Source: Basidiobolus ranarum (taxonomy: Eukaryota > Basidiobolomycota > Basidiobolomycetes > Basidiobolales). From it: a stretch of 32,339 nucleotides of DNA. A program made the position numbers and the translations under genes. Shown one piece after another: positions 9,372 through 19,940 of this stretch; position 1 is the first letter of the stretch; each line of letters starts with the position of its first letter. The notes beneath the pieces were generated by a model that saw nothing but the letters and a program-made list of their open reading frames with translations, was not told the DNA's origin and did no database searches. The DNA lies in the NCBI GenBank assembly GCA_040143965.1, contig JASJQH010000083.1:1-32339 (forward strand), written 5' to 3'.

Positions 9372-10306
9372 CGCAGCTAAAAAGTAGAATAAGGTACAAG
9401 TATCGAGGGAATGAAAAAGAAGGTTATCTACAAGATTTCATGGAGTAACAAAAGAGAAAATAAGGAGTAAATAAGAAGAGGACACACAAGATACTTTGTC
9501 TCGATACCAAACAGAATTTACGGTCTTTTTGATTGATTCCTCGAGTTGCACTGCTACAGCCTTCAACTAATATGGTTAAGGTAAGGTGGTTGTATGAGAT
9601 TGGGGACAGGAAATGTGCAGGGTTTACTTTGAGGGGTACCTCAGTATCTTATTCAAGTTACCGTGTAGTTCGTTGACATATATAATATTATTATTGTTAC
9701 CACTTAATCAAAATCATTTATCGAATATTCGATGAACTTCAAATCAATCTTTGCAAGCGAAACACCAAGCCATTTGAGTCGAGAAACACATGAAAAACCC
9801 GTTTCACTTTCTTGGAACAATCAGTCTGTGATTAAACAGGAGAATTATGGTGTGCAGTTATTGGTCATATTTGTTAATTAATGATAATTGGCTAATATTA
9901 TAAGCTACTAAGAATGTTCGTGAATTATTCCTCTAGAAGCGCAAACTTGTATAAACCACCAGAACTAAGTTAAAGTTTAATCCAATCTGAACTGAGCATA
10001 TATCCACAATTCTAGTATGAAATTCATCCAGACATTTTATGAGTTACACTTTTTTTTCAAAATATAAGATCAAGGGGTCTCAGAATATGCGATCATCCTA
10101 TTGGTTCAAACAAAGATCAGGAAGCTCAGAATCACCTCAATTAATGCGTTCAACCGAAATTGTTATTCTTTCTCTCTCTCGCTGTTTCCCAACCAAGCGT
10201 CTGTATACTTGGTAAGAATTGGAATTTATCTAATGCAGAACAAGCGTAGTTGAACTCTCTCTGACATCAATATTCACCTATCTTCCATCCATCTATAATG
10301 TAGAAA
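9372..10306. other. Divergent promoter region, transporter and eL31
   Basis: Shared upstream region of the minus-strand transporter and the plus-strand ribosomal protein gene. It holds a 14-bp perfect palindrome (9720-9733) and a pyrimidine tract (tttctctctctcgctgttt, about 10167-10190) typical of ribosomal-protein promoters. A possible 5'-UTR intron of eL31 spans about 10212-10303 (GTAAGA to TGTAG). No coding frame is seen. Confidence 0.45.
9720..9733. promoter_or_regulatory. 14-bp perfect palindrome with heat-shock-element-like core
   Basis: ATCGAATATTCGAT reads the same on both strands. Its core GAATATTC fits the inverted GAAnnTTC unit bound by heat-shock factors, and a second GAAxTTC lies just after it. 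It sits between two divergent genes. Binding is inferred only. Confidence 0.3.
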
Positions 10307-10731
10307 ATGGCCAAGGAACAAAAGGGTACCAAGCGTTCCACTCTCTCCGACGTTGTCACCAGAGAGTACACCGTCCATCTCCACAAGCTTATTCACGATC
10401 GGTAAGTCCAGCAATTGTTTATGGCCACGAACTATACTCTAACTGTTGGTGTATTTATAGCCAATTCAAGAAAAAGGCACCTACTGCCGTCAAAGCCATT
10501 AAGGCTTTTGCCGCCAAGCACATGGGTACTGTTGATGTCCGCTTAGATCCTTCTGTAAACAAGCAAGTCTGGAGCCACGGTATCCGTAACGTACAACGTC
10601 GTATTCGTGTTCGTCTCTCCCGCAGACGTAATGACGATGAAGATGCCAAGGAAAAGCTTTATACCTATGTCACTTTTGTTCCTGTTACCTCTTACAAGGG
10701 TCTCCAAACCGAAGTTGTTGAGGAGAACTAG
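10307..10731 (+). CDS. RPL31: 60S ribosomal protein eL31
   Basis: A structural protein of the large ribosomal subunit near the peptide exit tunnel. Exons are 10307-10401 and 10461-10731; the 59-nt intron is GTAAGT to TATAG, giving 121 aa, the usual length for eL31. Key stretches are [20 protein letters not shown], then [40 protein letters not shown], and PRR-type [20 protein letters not shown]. The intron splits an arginine codon in the HDR(Q)FK stretch. The start ATGGCCAAG has a strong context; an in-frame stop a few bases upstream (TAG at 10301) excludes extension within the exon. Codon choice is visibly more biased than in neighbours, as expected for a highly expressed gene. The leader may contain its own intron just before the ATG. 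Confidence 0.97.
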
Positions 10732-11677
10732 AGAATTTCACTTTCGTATTCTTCAATATGGTATTCTCTTTATTACGTCTATAAAATACAAATACATTTT
10801 GGAAAGATCATTTGAGCTCTATTTTTGGTTTTCCAAGTTTTGTCTTTTTCAGTCAGTAAAATAGTAATTTCAAAGTGCCTTCGTATAGTGAAATTCGCAT
10901 TAATATGGCACTGATAATATAGAAGAGTTATATAGTCTTCATGCAAGCTTTAGTAATGATCTTTGCTATGGCAGACATGATGCAGCCTAAATTCCGGTCA
11001 TATTGTTACCATCGAGGATTCATTGTAACGACAGATAACGGTACAAATGATAGTATATTCGTGATTGGTGGCAATGATAATATATTCGTGATTAAGATCC
11101 TGGCCATACTGGCTCATACATCTATACCTAACCCTAAACTATCAAACAAATGTGAATTTTAGCTTGTGAGTCTAGAACAAGACATTAAATTTACACAGCT
11201 CTGTACTCCTTAATCAGTGACTAAGTTGGTGTCGAATTAAGGCACGGAGTATTAACACTAAAACAGCCCTAGTCCAACCTTACTTGTATTGTAGCACACC
11301 ATTTATTCTTCTTGATGCATATACCAATCAAATTGAGTTACTGGTCAATAGACTGCTTTTTAGTCACTTCGAATAAACTAAAAATATCGATGTCCAATGT
11401 AAATTGCCAAAAGAGAGGTATAAGCCCATTTCGTGATACATGTATGCTCATAGGAGTTACACTGTTCGAACTATTTCAACTAATTAAGATTTGTCTCAGT
11501 GCAATGAATTCATACAAAGTTTCAAACGTGCTGTAAGCTTGGTTCTTTCCTGTTATTATCTAAACCAGACATTCCCACTGCTCACCTATATTGAAGTGTA
11601 TTTGTACCTTACTTATCTTGACCTACTACGTGAACATTATCAACCTTTGAACTATGAGTATTTAGACTTTCCAAGCA
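10732..11677. other. Intergenic, eL31 to the UPF0658 gene
   Basis: Holds the eL31 3' UTR, a 20-bp direct repeat with 27-bp period (11047-11093) and a telomere-repeat-like 12-mer (CCTAACCCTAAA, 11127-11138). Plus-strand frames of 70-90 codons (10941-11162, 11312-11536, 11491-11763) have no recognisable domains. Additional 5' exons of the next gene might lie near 11500-11680. Confidence 0.4.
11047..11093. repeat. Two-copy imperfect tandem repeat, 27-bp period
   Basis: The 20-bp segment at 11047-11066 recurs at 11074-11093 with one mismatch (AATGATARTATATTCGTGAT core). Only two copies are seen. Confidence 0.6.
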
Positions 11678-13089
11678 ATGAAGGTAGCTATTTTAAATTG
11701 TTTCTTTATTCGTATCGGTGTCGATTCTTTCCAGAATATACTATTCAAATCAACTCGTCTTGATTATTTTCTGTAAGTTCTTTCAACGAGTACGTGACTA
11801 AGCCAACCCCGTTAAATTACTAGAAAATCAAAGTCAATTATCCACGAACGACACTAATTTTGTCTATATTGGAAGCACTAATAGTTATAGCATTGGAGGC
11901 ACTTGTCGCATACACTTATTCTAAAAATGTTGGCTTAGGCACTAATGACAATGAGTACAACTCTCTATTGGTGTATTTCATTATTTTTATCAGTTCGCAG
12001 GTATTTCAAGTAGTACTGGTATGGGATGCTGTAAGTAATCTTTTTCAATTGTAACGTGCTTCCAAGATTTTTTCGACCGATAAATGGAGTCTTCAGTTTT
12101 ACAATAACATCTAATGTATGTCTGTATTTTCTTTAGTTACGAAATGAGAACACTATCCAAGTAATTGCTTTCGTCTTATTCAATTTGTCCTGCTTATGTT
12201 ACTCTGTAATTCAGTACAATCAACTGAGTAAAATGGGAATCAATACTTCGCCAATGAGGTTATGCCAGTATCTGACCATTAGCATCGCTGCGACCATGTC
12301 GGTTTTCTTTCTTCTTTACATATGGCTGGGTTACCGCCTTTATCGGGAATTTGGCTGGCAAATATACAAACGTATTGGCGCGGACGTTCGAATGACGGGT
12401 AAATAAGAATTATTAGGAAAATGAGGAATTAGATAGGTTAATACTTACTCTTACCTTTATGCTATACCAGCTCGATATCGTACATATCAAATCTTTCTTA
12501 CCTTGGTCAAACTAGATATATTTTTTTTCCTTGGTTTTTGCGTCCAATTCTTGGTATTGGTGCTAGTTGGAAGTGACCCCGAGATTCCCATCACAATCGC
12601 TTCGCTGCCTATTATCGTTATTACATTAGTTCTGGCTGTTTATTGTATTCGACGTGAAAATCGAGTGATAACGGTGATTTTCTTGTTTGGTTTGTGCTGT
12701 GGAGCTGGCTATTTTACATTCAAACTGATACGAATGCAACAAAGACGCCATGAAGACCAATATCGAAGTGTCATCATCTTTTTGACGTTCTTTGGTATGA
12801 GTCTATTATTTTATGTTTCATTGAACTTTCTTAGTGTTTATTACTGATTATTTCTATATTCAGCTGCTCTATCGTTGGTCATGATTGCCGTCACTATCGT
12901 GATGACTATCCAATGCTACATAAACTTCGGCAAAGGCCTCAAATTCCACCGTAAGTTCAACTTTGTAATTGCTATGACTGAAAGAAACCATATTAAGCAG
13001 GGATTTTACAAAAATATTTAGTGGACACTGCTCGTACTATGACTCAGGCACGATCTCCTACCGAGCGTAATTTAAACTTAATTGAGTGA
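11678..13089 (+). CDS. UPF0658 Golgi apparatus membrane protein
   Basis: A fungal polytopic membrane protein of unknown function, assigned to the Golgi in fission yeast. Exons from 11824 are well supported: 11824-12030, 12137-12398, 12471-12794, 12864-12950 and 13001-13089. Signatures are LILSILEALIVIALEALVAY, SQVFQVVLVWDALRNENTIQ, YREFGWQIYKRIGADVRMTG, KLDIFFFLGFCVQFLVLV, YCIRRENRVITV, FKLIRMQQRR and NFGKGLKFH, in the family order, with seven or so hydrophobic helices. The N-terminus is uncertain. The exon beginning at 11824 has no in-frame ATG. The simplest fit is a 6-nt exon ATGAAG (11678-11683) and a 140-nt intron with a weak GTAGCT donor, giving 324 aa. Another first exon further upstream is possible. 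Introns are 106, 72, 69 and 50 nt. The short C-terminal tail is hydrophilic. Confidence 0.88.
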
Positions 13090-13414
13090 ATGAAACCCTT
13101 TGGTCAACACTTACTATATTGATTTTTTTTGCTTTCATTAATCGATTGATTCCTGTCCCTTTTTCTCGACTGATTCGGATGCATTTGAAATATTTCTTTG
13201 TCTTCATTCTTTCACACTAATCTCATCTTAATGTTTATTCTTTAATATCACTCCATAAACACTTCACCACATTGGTTCATTCTCATGCTTGTTTCATATA
13301 TCTACCGTATAAAGTCAAATGCTTTGAAAATTAATGAGGACTGCAGCACTATGCAGCCATTATGCTTCCTATTTTATTAGTTGATGTTTTTATGTACATT
13401 AGGAATCAAGGTGT
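13090..13414. other. Convergent intergenic
   Basis: AT-rich 3' sequence between two convergent genes; nothing further seen. Confidence 0.5.
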
Positions 13415-14666
13415 TCAATTGCCGTAGACAGGGTTGTTGGTCAACTGTCTGATAATCGCTCGGCATTGGCGGGCCATTCTTTGGTGATAGGCTACTTGGT
13501 CCAGGTTTACAGGCTGACCGTTTACAATAGGTTGTTGACCAGCGGTAAAGTAGCTGAAGACACTTCCATTGTCAAAGTATTGGCCATTTTGAGATTGTAC
13601 AGGAGTGAGTTGTTCAGACATTCTAGAGTGTCCGGAAAATGAGTGGAATCAGGACTGACTAAAGTTAGAGGTTGAATATTCGAAGATAAAGATGTTTCTG
13701 TATGCATCTTTATGTCCCTAGTAGAGATCATGTGGGGTTTTTTGGGAAGGGATGAGTTGGGGATTGGGGAAGAAGGTGAAGACATAGTAGCAATGGAGTG
13801 ACGACGATCTCTTGACCATTGATCTGAAGCACCTGCGGGCTCAGTCTGTCGGTATTCCTGATCCCACGAACGCTTGCGAGAAAGTACTTCTTCAATACAA
13901 GTGGAGTCCGATAAACCATTGATCATACGATGGCTTCCCCAAGTATCCTGAGACATACACACTCCAGATTCAATACTCTCGTTGGAAACTAAATGAAACG
14001 AGTCTACTTTAGTTGAGGAAAGTCGTTGATCGGCCAATTTTTGTGCCAACTTCTCCATCCCTTGGAGCTCATCTTGGTAGTCGGTCATATTCTTTTTATG
14101 ATAAAGACAAGTGGAATACATATCTGGCCGATAAGTGTCACAGTATTCTCCACGTTTGGGATTTTTCTGGACGGCTAAAGGAGTTGAATTGTACAGTACG
14201 TGTAGAGGATCAGGCTGTTCGAACTTTAGGTCCAACATAATAGGTGGCAATCTCAAATTACTATCTAAATCCAATGGATGTCGAAAGTGTTCTTCATCAG
14301 AATCGGAGCTGCCAGAGCGTTCATAGAAGGATGTGCATTTGGGCAGTTGTAGTTTAGACTTGATAGAACAAGCCGAGTATCGTTCGGAAAAGTCTGACCT
14401 TCTTGCCAAGTAATCTGATAGAGGTGGTAGTGAAGGCAGTTCGCTAATTTCTCTAGTTGAAAAAGGATCGCAATCTATAGGAGGGAGAGGCACGTCATGG
14501 TGAGATCTATTGAACTTCCCACCATCCAATCTTTCTATAGGAGGGAGATTGACACGAGGCGGGTCATCATCACCTTTGTAAATTACAGAGGATTGTTAAG
14601 GTGTGTTGAAAATGGGAAAAAGAAGTGATTTATCGTACCATAGCTGGAATTTCTCCAAGAGGACAT
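13415..14666 (-). CDS. Unrecognised ~379-aa protein with the YH-x3-A-x2-C domain at its C-terminus
   Basis: Proposed minus-strand exons are 14666-14639, 14573-13601 and 13553-13415. Exon 1 encodes MSSWRNSSYG and joins cleanly through a 65-nt intron to DDDPPRVNLPPIERLDGGKF. The middle ~320 residues are hydrophilic and probably disordered, with many Ser/Pro motifs, repeated LPPI segments and KKPH/RKR basic patches. No signal peptide or helix is visible. The last ~38 residues (PIVNGQPVNLDQVAYHQRMA and onward) match the C-terminus of the small protein at 5359-5616. The last junction is the weak point. Joining the two frames needs an intron with length 2 modulo 3, and the only nearby fit is 47 nt (GTACAA at 13600 to TTCAG at 13554). 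Alternatively the C-terminal frame from ATG 13621 is a separate 68-aa protein overlapping the longer frame. A TATA box lies at 14729-14735. A regulatory or scaffold role is only a guess. Confidence 0.65.
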
Positions 14667-14728
14667 TAGGTGTTTGGTGATAGCTTTGTTGGAAATGAGA
14701 GGTAATATACAAAACAATACACTAGAAA

Positions 14729-14735
14729 TTATATA
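14729..14735 (-). promoter_or_regulatory. TATA box of the 379-aa gene
   Basis: On the minus strand this reads TATATAA, 63-69 nt upstream of the ATG at 14666. Confidence 0.5.
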
Positions 14736-17700
14736 GCAGGACTACGCTTTCTTAGATAGAAAGTGGACTTTGAGTTCTCTGATAGTACAGATCAGTGTGT
14801 AGTAGTGGAATTAAGTAACAGATGAAGGTAAATTTAAAAAAATCAAAAAGGACCGGGGATGTCACAGGCTCATGTCGCGGATCGCCCTTTATAAAATACT
14901 CGGACGCAAGGGTACTTGGAGGGAATTGGTTCATTATGTAACCGGGGTTAATCCAATACAGATATGAAGAGAAATGCTTATTGTAATGTAAGCGGATCAT
15001 TCCAATGGCAGTAACCTAGATTCGGAATATCTATTGTTTAGGCAATCTAGCAACTGACTAGCCCAGGTTTACTTGGTTTAAGGGGCCAGCAAAAGAGACG
15101 GAGGACAGGAAAGTCAAAAATTGGTCAAACAAACTTGGCTCGGGTGCAAGGTTTACAGAGCCTACTGAAAATAGAAATAATAAATACGAGCAACCATTGA
15201 ACTTGTTTGGATCTTTTTGCACCAGCTTGAGTGATCAATTATCCCTCAAGCTACTGTATGCAGCGTTTCCACTTGGCAAGGTAACGAGATCAGCCGGGCA
15301 GCAAATAGAAACACGTTTGACGATACCAATGTGGAGTTCAATCATTATGTGGGTTTATGAAGTTGTAACACTCAGGGCCCACATAAGGATAATAATCCAT
15401 TCATTCTAGTTCACATGTTGCTCTCATAGACCATTTCTGTCTCCACCCTGGCTAAATCAACAGCTGAGATAGGAGTGTGACTGCATCGCCCACCATACAC
15501 CAATAAATATCTAGTGGTACAGAGCAATCAATCGAAAGAAGTAATCGCGAACAACAACTATGGCCACACGGCTGATTAGCAGACCTTGGAACATGTGTGC
15601 ATTGGTCTACTCACATATGTATTCACAATCACTTGATATGTTCAGAGGGACTTTGCAATTCAACCAAGTGTGGGCAAACGCTATGGGAGTCTACAAGATC
15701 CATCAAAGTGTATCGTTATCGTTAGGCCTGGGGGCCAATTAGTGGCAAACAAGTCTGTGGATGAATATTGGCGAGGAGTGTGAGAAATTATCATTTGGAT
15801 TGGAAGGTTCTATTTCCTAAGGATTATCCTAAACCTGTTCTCAGCTATCAATCCGAAAGTTGAGTCAGCATCTCAATTCAATGCTTTTTCTTGAGTGGTG
15901 ACCTCGCATTAAGATATTTCCTGTAGTATCGCAGCAAAACTCAAAGAATGGCTTTGAAACCATGGTAAATATAGTGATATACAGCTTTATACTGATCACA
16001 TGCAACACTCAAACTCCCACTTGTATTGTCTCATAAGTAGAGTTAAAATAGATGCTTGTCTGATATAGATTGAGGGTAATTTAGGGAGATTCCTATGGCT
16101 GCTCAAACATTGATCAGAGCTTGTTTGAACGAAGAAAATACCCCCAAATGAATGAAAGTGGGTTTATGAAAATTGAGAGTGTTAAGCATAAAGTTAGCGC
16201 GGGCAACAGTTGCTCTGAAAGATCGCTCGATCGCAACCGTTTGGCCATACCCAACCCCAAAATTCCTTCTGATGAATGTCACACAAACATACTTGAATAT
16301 GGTTCGTAGCCGAAGCCTGGACTAGGGTCAGTTCGAATGCAAGATGAGATTCGTCAAGAGAGGAATACTGATGATCAAACAAGGATGATTATCTACCATG
16401 GTTAGGCCGTAGCATTCTGCTGCCTTAGTTCATGACTCAGAAGACAGCATGCCAACTCTACGTAACCAAAAGTCTCGCTCATCTTTCATTATTGAAAAGT
16501 CTAAAGCAGTCTATATTTACTGAGATTTTATAAGTATCATTGGTCCAAACGCCAACACGCTATACAACAGAGTTGGAGAGGGCAAATTCGATTATATTAT
16601 GAATGTTTGTGAAAACCGAGCCTGAGTACCAAGGGGACCCTATTCCCCTCATCTACCCCACAAGTCTGACTATTGTATCATTCGTACGTGACATCGCCAA
16701 TACACTTATCTAGATATGTCGATTGTAGCCATCCCTGGTCCACAAGTTTGATGTAATTATTTATAAACTTTGGATTTATTACCCCTAGCTAACCGACCAA
16801 GAAGTGGAACTGTCAGTGTTGGTCACTGACTTTTGGTTCACAGCATACATCAGAGTTATGATGGAGAATCATGATCTGTGCATTAATGACTTGACAGAAA
16901 TGATTGGATTTTTCTTGTCCCACTTCACCGGAGCACTAGAAAAGGGCCGGCTTTCCTTCACCGAACCTATTTGGGAATTAAAATGCTCACCCTCCTCCAC
17001 TAATCATACACACTAGCCTAATTCAATATCAAATCTATTTGATCATAAATAAAAACACGTTTCTCCAATCACCATGGATGTTGATAATTTAGGTGTTGAA
17101 GAAACCGCTTTATTACTGGCTTGGATGTACTCTTATAATTGTAGAACACTGAAACAGATCAGCTCATTAGTGTCAAAAAGGAACTATTCTGATTGGTTTC
17201 CGACTACTATGACCGAATATTTCTATCAGCATGAGATCTCGTCCATCTACTAATGCGTCATTAAGCCCAAGTCCACTCATCCATACTCACATGTATTTTA
17301 CGTCAAATATATCCTGGCAACAACGCATAGTTAATAACGGTATATACTTCCTGTCTACCAGGGCGAACCTGTGTAGTTGCTTTTGCTTGTCAGAGCTTCC
17401 CTTCCAATCATGATCACTGTTGGGGCGTGAAGAGGTACCACCTCGTCTTGGAATACGTATGTGAATATATCAAGCTATCAGAACCTTCTATCATGCTACC
17501 AATAATAGGGAACCCTCACTAATCCACCTTGAGTTAAGACGACACTCGTTGGGAAAAGTTTAAATATAGATCTATTCCAAACTTAACAAGTTGCTGGACT
17601 AGGATTGTGATGAGTAGATTCAAGGATTGTTTGAGGTCATGCTGAAGGGCAATATTGAGCAAGTTTGAAAGATTCATAACATTACATTACAAGCTCTCTG

Positions 17701-18320
17701 CATTTTCTGACTATATTTATCAAATGGGCTGGCACATAAACTAGATGCTTAAGCCCCATCTCAGCTTAGTAAATATCCTAGTACTAGGTTTACCTTTCAT
17801 TTATCGCTAAAACACTAGCGATGAGCCTTCATATACTTTCGTATACATTCGAGCAGGTTGATAGGAATCTACGTGATTCTTGGAACATTGGGAGGCTAAT
17901 AATATCATCGTTGGCGTTAATGAGAGTAACTCAGATCATCTCCATAATTAAGTTGCTATCCAAACCCACTACCACATAAATCCGTGATGAACCATTTCAA
18001 GAGAATCATCATATTCCCCGGTAAAACTGCCCTGTTGGGTCCTCCAACTCCCTAGACCTAAAATAGAAGCATCGAAGGCTCAATGGCCTATTATTAAAAT
18101 GGTCATATTCATTCTTTTTGATCATGAGGTTTCTCATCATGTGAAGTTAAATATATGAAGAGGTATCACATGGGATAGTACATCCTGACAATATAAGCGA
18201 TGCTTAGGAAAGGTTTTCTTCTCTTATCGGGTTTCACCCAATTGAATGTTTATCTATACAGTTTAAAGGAATACACAGATGTAGGGTAGTAATGGTCTTA
18301 CAATCTATACTACTTTTTAT
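14736..18320. other. Gene-poor block (about 3.6 kb)
   Basis: No recognisable gene, RNA, transposon or long repeat is seen. Two short frames have unusually good starts. One is 15560-15742 (60 aa, context CAACAACTATGGCC, with an AATAAATA box about 50 nt before). The other is 17074-17253 (59 aa, context CAATCACCATGGATG). Neither has a recognisable domain, and no convincing splice partner was found. The block is several times longer than the other gaps (0.3-1.1 kb), so it may hold small species-specific genes, noncoding transcripts or decayed sequence. Confidence 0.35.
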
Positions 18321-19145
18321 CTAACTACTGGTCTGTGTTGCTTCTAAAAGTGCTTTCCAATATACCTCATGAACGTACTCGAAATCGAATCTTCCGCCGA
18401 CATCCTTTTCTATGTAGTCCATGTCAAACTTGGCTTCCAATAGCTCAGCTTTCTTACGATCACCAAAGTTAATCTTGTTCCTTGTAACGGGGTCGATGAA
18501 TGGACTGACAAGCTTAAAGAAACCAGAAAAATACCATGGAGTATCTATCAAATACGCAAGACCAAGACGCTCAGGATAATGTGCATGAAGAATACCGAGT
18601 AGCTCAGCCGCTTGGGAAAGTGGGGGATTTTTGGACATGGAGGCACCTTTGTAGTCAATTAGTAAGCACACTTGTTCGCCGCCAGGAGGTAACAACTGAA
18701 GGGCTCTCTCCAAGGTAAAGACAGTAAATCGCAGTTGTCTTTCATAAGTTTTTGTATTTTGTCTTCCGGGACGTAAATACAATATAATTCTTCCCTCTCT
18801 ATCAAATCCGTTAATATAACTTTTACCAGTTTCGGACTCTTCCTCGATCTCAGCAGGTGGGATCTTATGTGGTTGATAAGTATGACGCCAAGTCAAAGTA
18901 TTTGCGATTTTTTTCTGTGCGTCAGCAAGGATCCATTTTGTTGCGCGTAAGTAACGTAGAAGGCAGGCATCAGTGAGAAACGATTTATCTTCTTCAGGTA
19001 CTGGAGAAGCCGAGATTAGTTCGGGGATTTTTGTACGAAATTCGTCGAGTTGCTTTTGCTGCGACTCACTTAGGGTGGCGGAAGCAGAAAGTTGTGAAGT
19101 AGGAGGTAAAGTAAAAATAGGAGTGTTGGGAGCTGAAAGAGCCAT
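18321..19145 (-). CDS. Sec14-like CRAL-TRIO phosphatidylinositol transfer protein (Pdr16 group)
   Basis: Intronless, 274 aa. Sec14-family proteins exchange phosphatidylinositol and another lipid and prime PI for kinases; the Pdr16 group acts at lipid droplets, endosomes and the cell periphery and affects azole tolerance in yeast. Parts in order: a short disordered N-terminus rich in Ser/Pro/Thr; the CRAL-TRIO N-terminal helical region (about 30-90) with DACLLRYLRATKWILADAQK; then the lipid-binding domain (about 105-260) with NGFDREGRIILYLRPGRQNT, the VCLLIDYKG strand and YPERLGLAYLIDTPWYFSGF. The gate helix is followed by SPFIDPVTRNKI, the Pdr16/Pdr17-type motif. The C-terminal DVGGRFDFEYVHEVYWKAL fits the family end. 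No membrane segment. No visible defects. Confidence 0.93.
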   Translation of the reverse strand: MALSAPNTPIFTLPPTSQLSASATLSESQQKQLDEFRTKIPELISASPVPEEDKSFLTDACLLRYLRATKWILADAQKKIANTLTWRHTYQPHKIPPAEIEEESETGKSYINGFDREGRIILYLRPGRQNTKTYERQLRFTVFTLERALQLLPPGGEQVCLLIDYKGASMSKNPPLSQAAELLGILHAHYPERLGLAYLIDTPWYFSGFFKLVSPFIDPVTRNKINFGDRKKAELLEAKFDMDYIEKDVGGRFDFEYVHEVYWKALLEATQTSS

Positions 19146-19940
19146 ATTTTCTTTTATTTGAATGAGCCAGCAACAAAGGTCTAGAGCAAAGTGTAGTTAT
19201 AGAAGGAGCAGACGCAAGTACGGAGAGGATTGCGCTAACTCTTTAACTGAAAAAAATTAGGGAAACATCGCCATATTTGTTAATTCATCTCTCGGATTTT
19301 CGCGATATTTTGACAAGACTTCGGCTAATTTGTAATTTGATTTCTAATTATATCAAAATAATGGATGTCACCAATACAAAATACATGAGAATAGCAAAGA
19401 TCGACACATGTGTATTGATTTATTGACATTCTATTTGCTTTCGATTGAGTCAATAATTACCACATCCTGTGGAGTATCAACATCTCGTCATATTCTAAAT
19501 ATATTCAGCGTTGCGCCTATATCCATTTCCGACAAAAGATCCGAAATAGATCGGAATTTCATGTTGTCACGGAATTTCTTAAACCGGTAGAGTCATGGCA
19601 ATTTGTTGAGCAAGGCATCTAGAGATCCTTGTACGAATATATATAGTATATTTGAACAATGTTCACAATACCACCAGGGGTTATCGGGCCTTGGCTCAAT
19701 ATATTAGACAAGCGTTGATAAAAAATGATCAGAGCATCGGATAGCGGAAGGTTGACCCGCGTATTGTTTAGATTATGCTAGCCAACATATACGATACAAT
19801 CTGGCTCAATAAAACGGAACAAAACAAATAAAATTGAATGTGGCAAATCATGGATGTTTAATGAATGGACTATGCATGAGTGAAGGGATGAAGTAAATGT
19901 GAGCTGGTATATACATAAATGTTCATCCGGATTCCATCCT
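19146..19940. other. Intergenic, Sec14-like promoter and AIM32 3' region
   Basis: Upstream of the minus-strand Sec14-like gene and downstream of AIM32. The longer minus frame that runs on to 19778 past the AIM32 intron is read-through of noncoding sequence. Nothing else is seen. Confidence 0.45.

Noticed and set aside
11491-11763. 90-codon plus frame upstream of the UPF0658 gene
   Set aside because: No domain, no ATG-proximal promoter, AT-rich aromatic composition; it ends before the conserved exon in a different frame.
13522-13600. Terminal part of the 335-codon frame as the true C-terminus
   Set aside because: The alternative frame over the same bases carries the domain conserved with the 85-aa protein; the long frame's tail looks like out-of-frame read-through.
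19778-19940. Long C-terminal extension of the AIM32 frame
   Set aside because: Splicing the 65-nt intron at 20106-20042 restores the conserved family ending and a stop at 19941; the extension is intron and 3' read-through.
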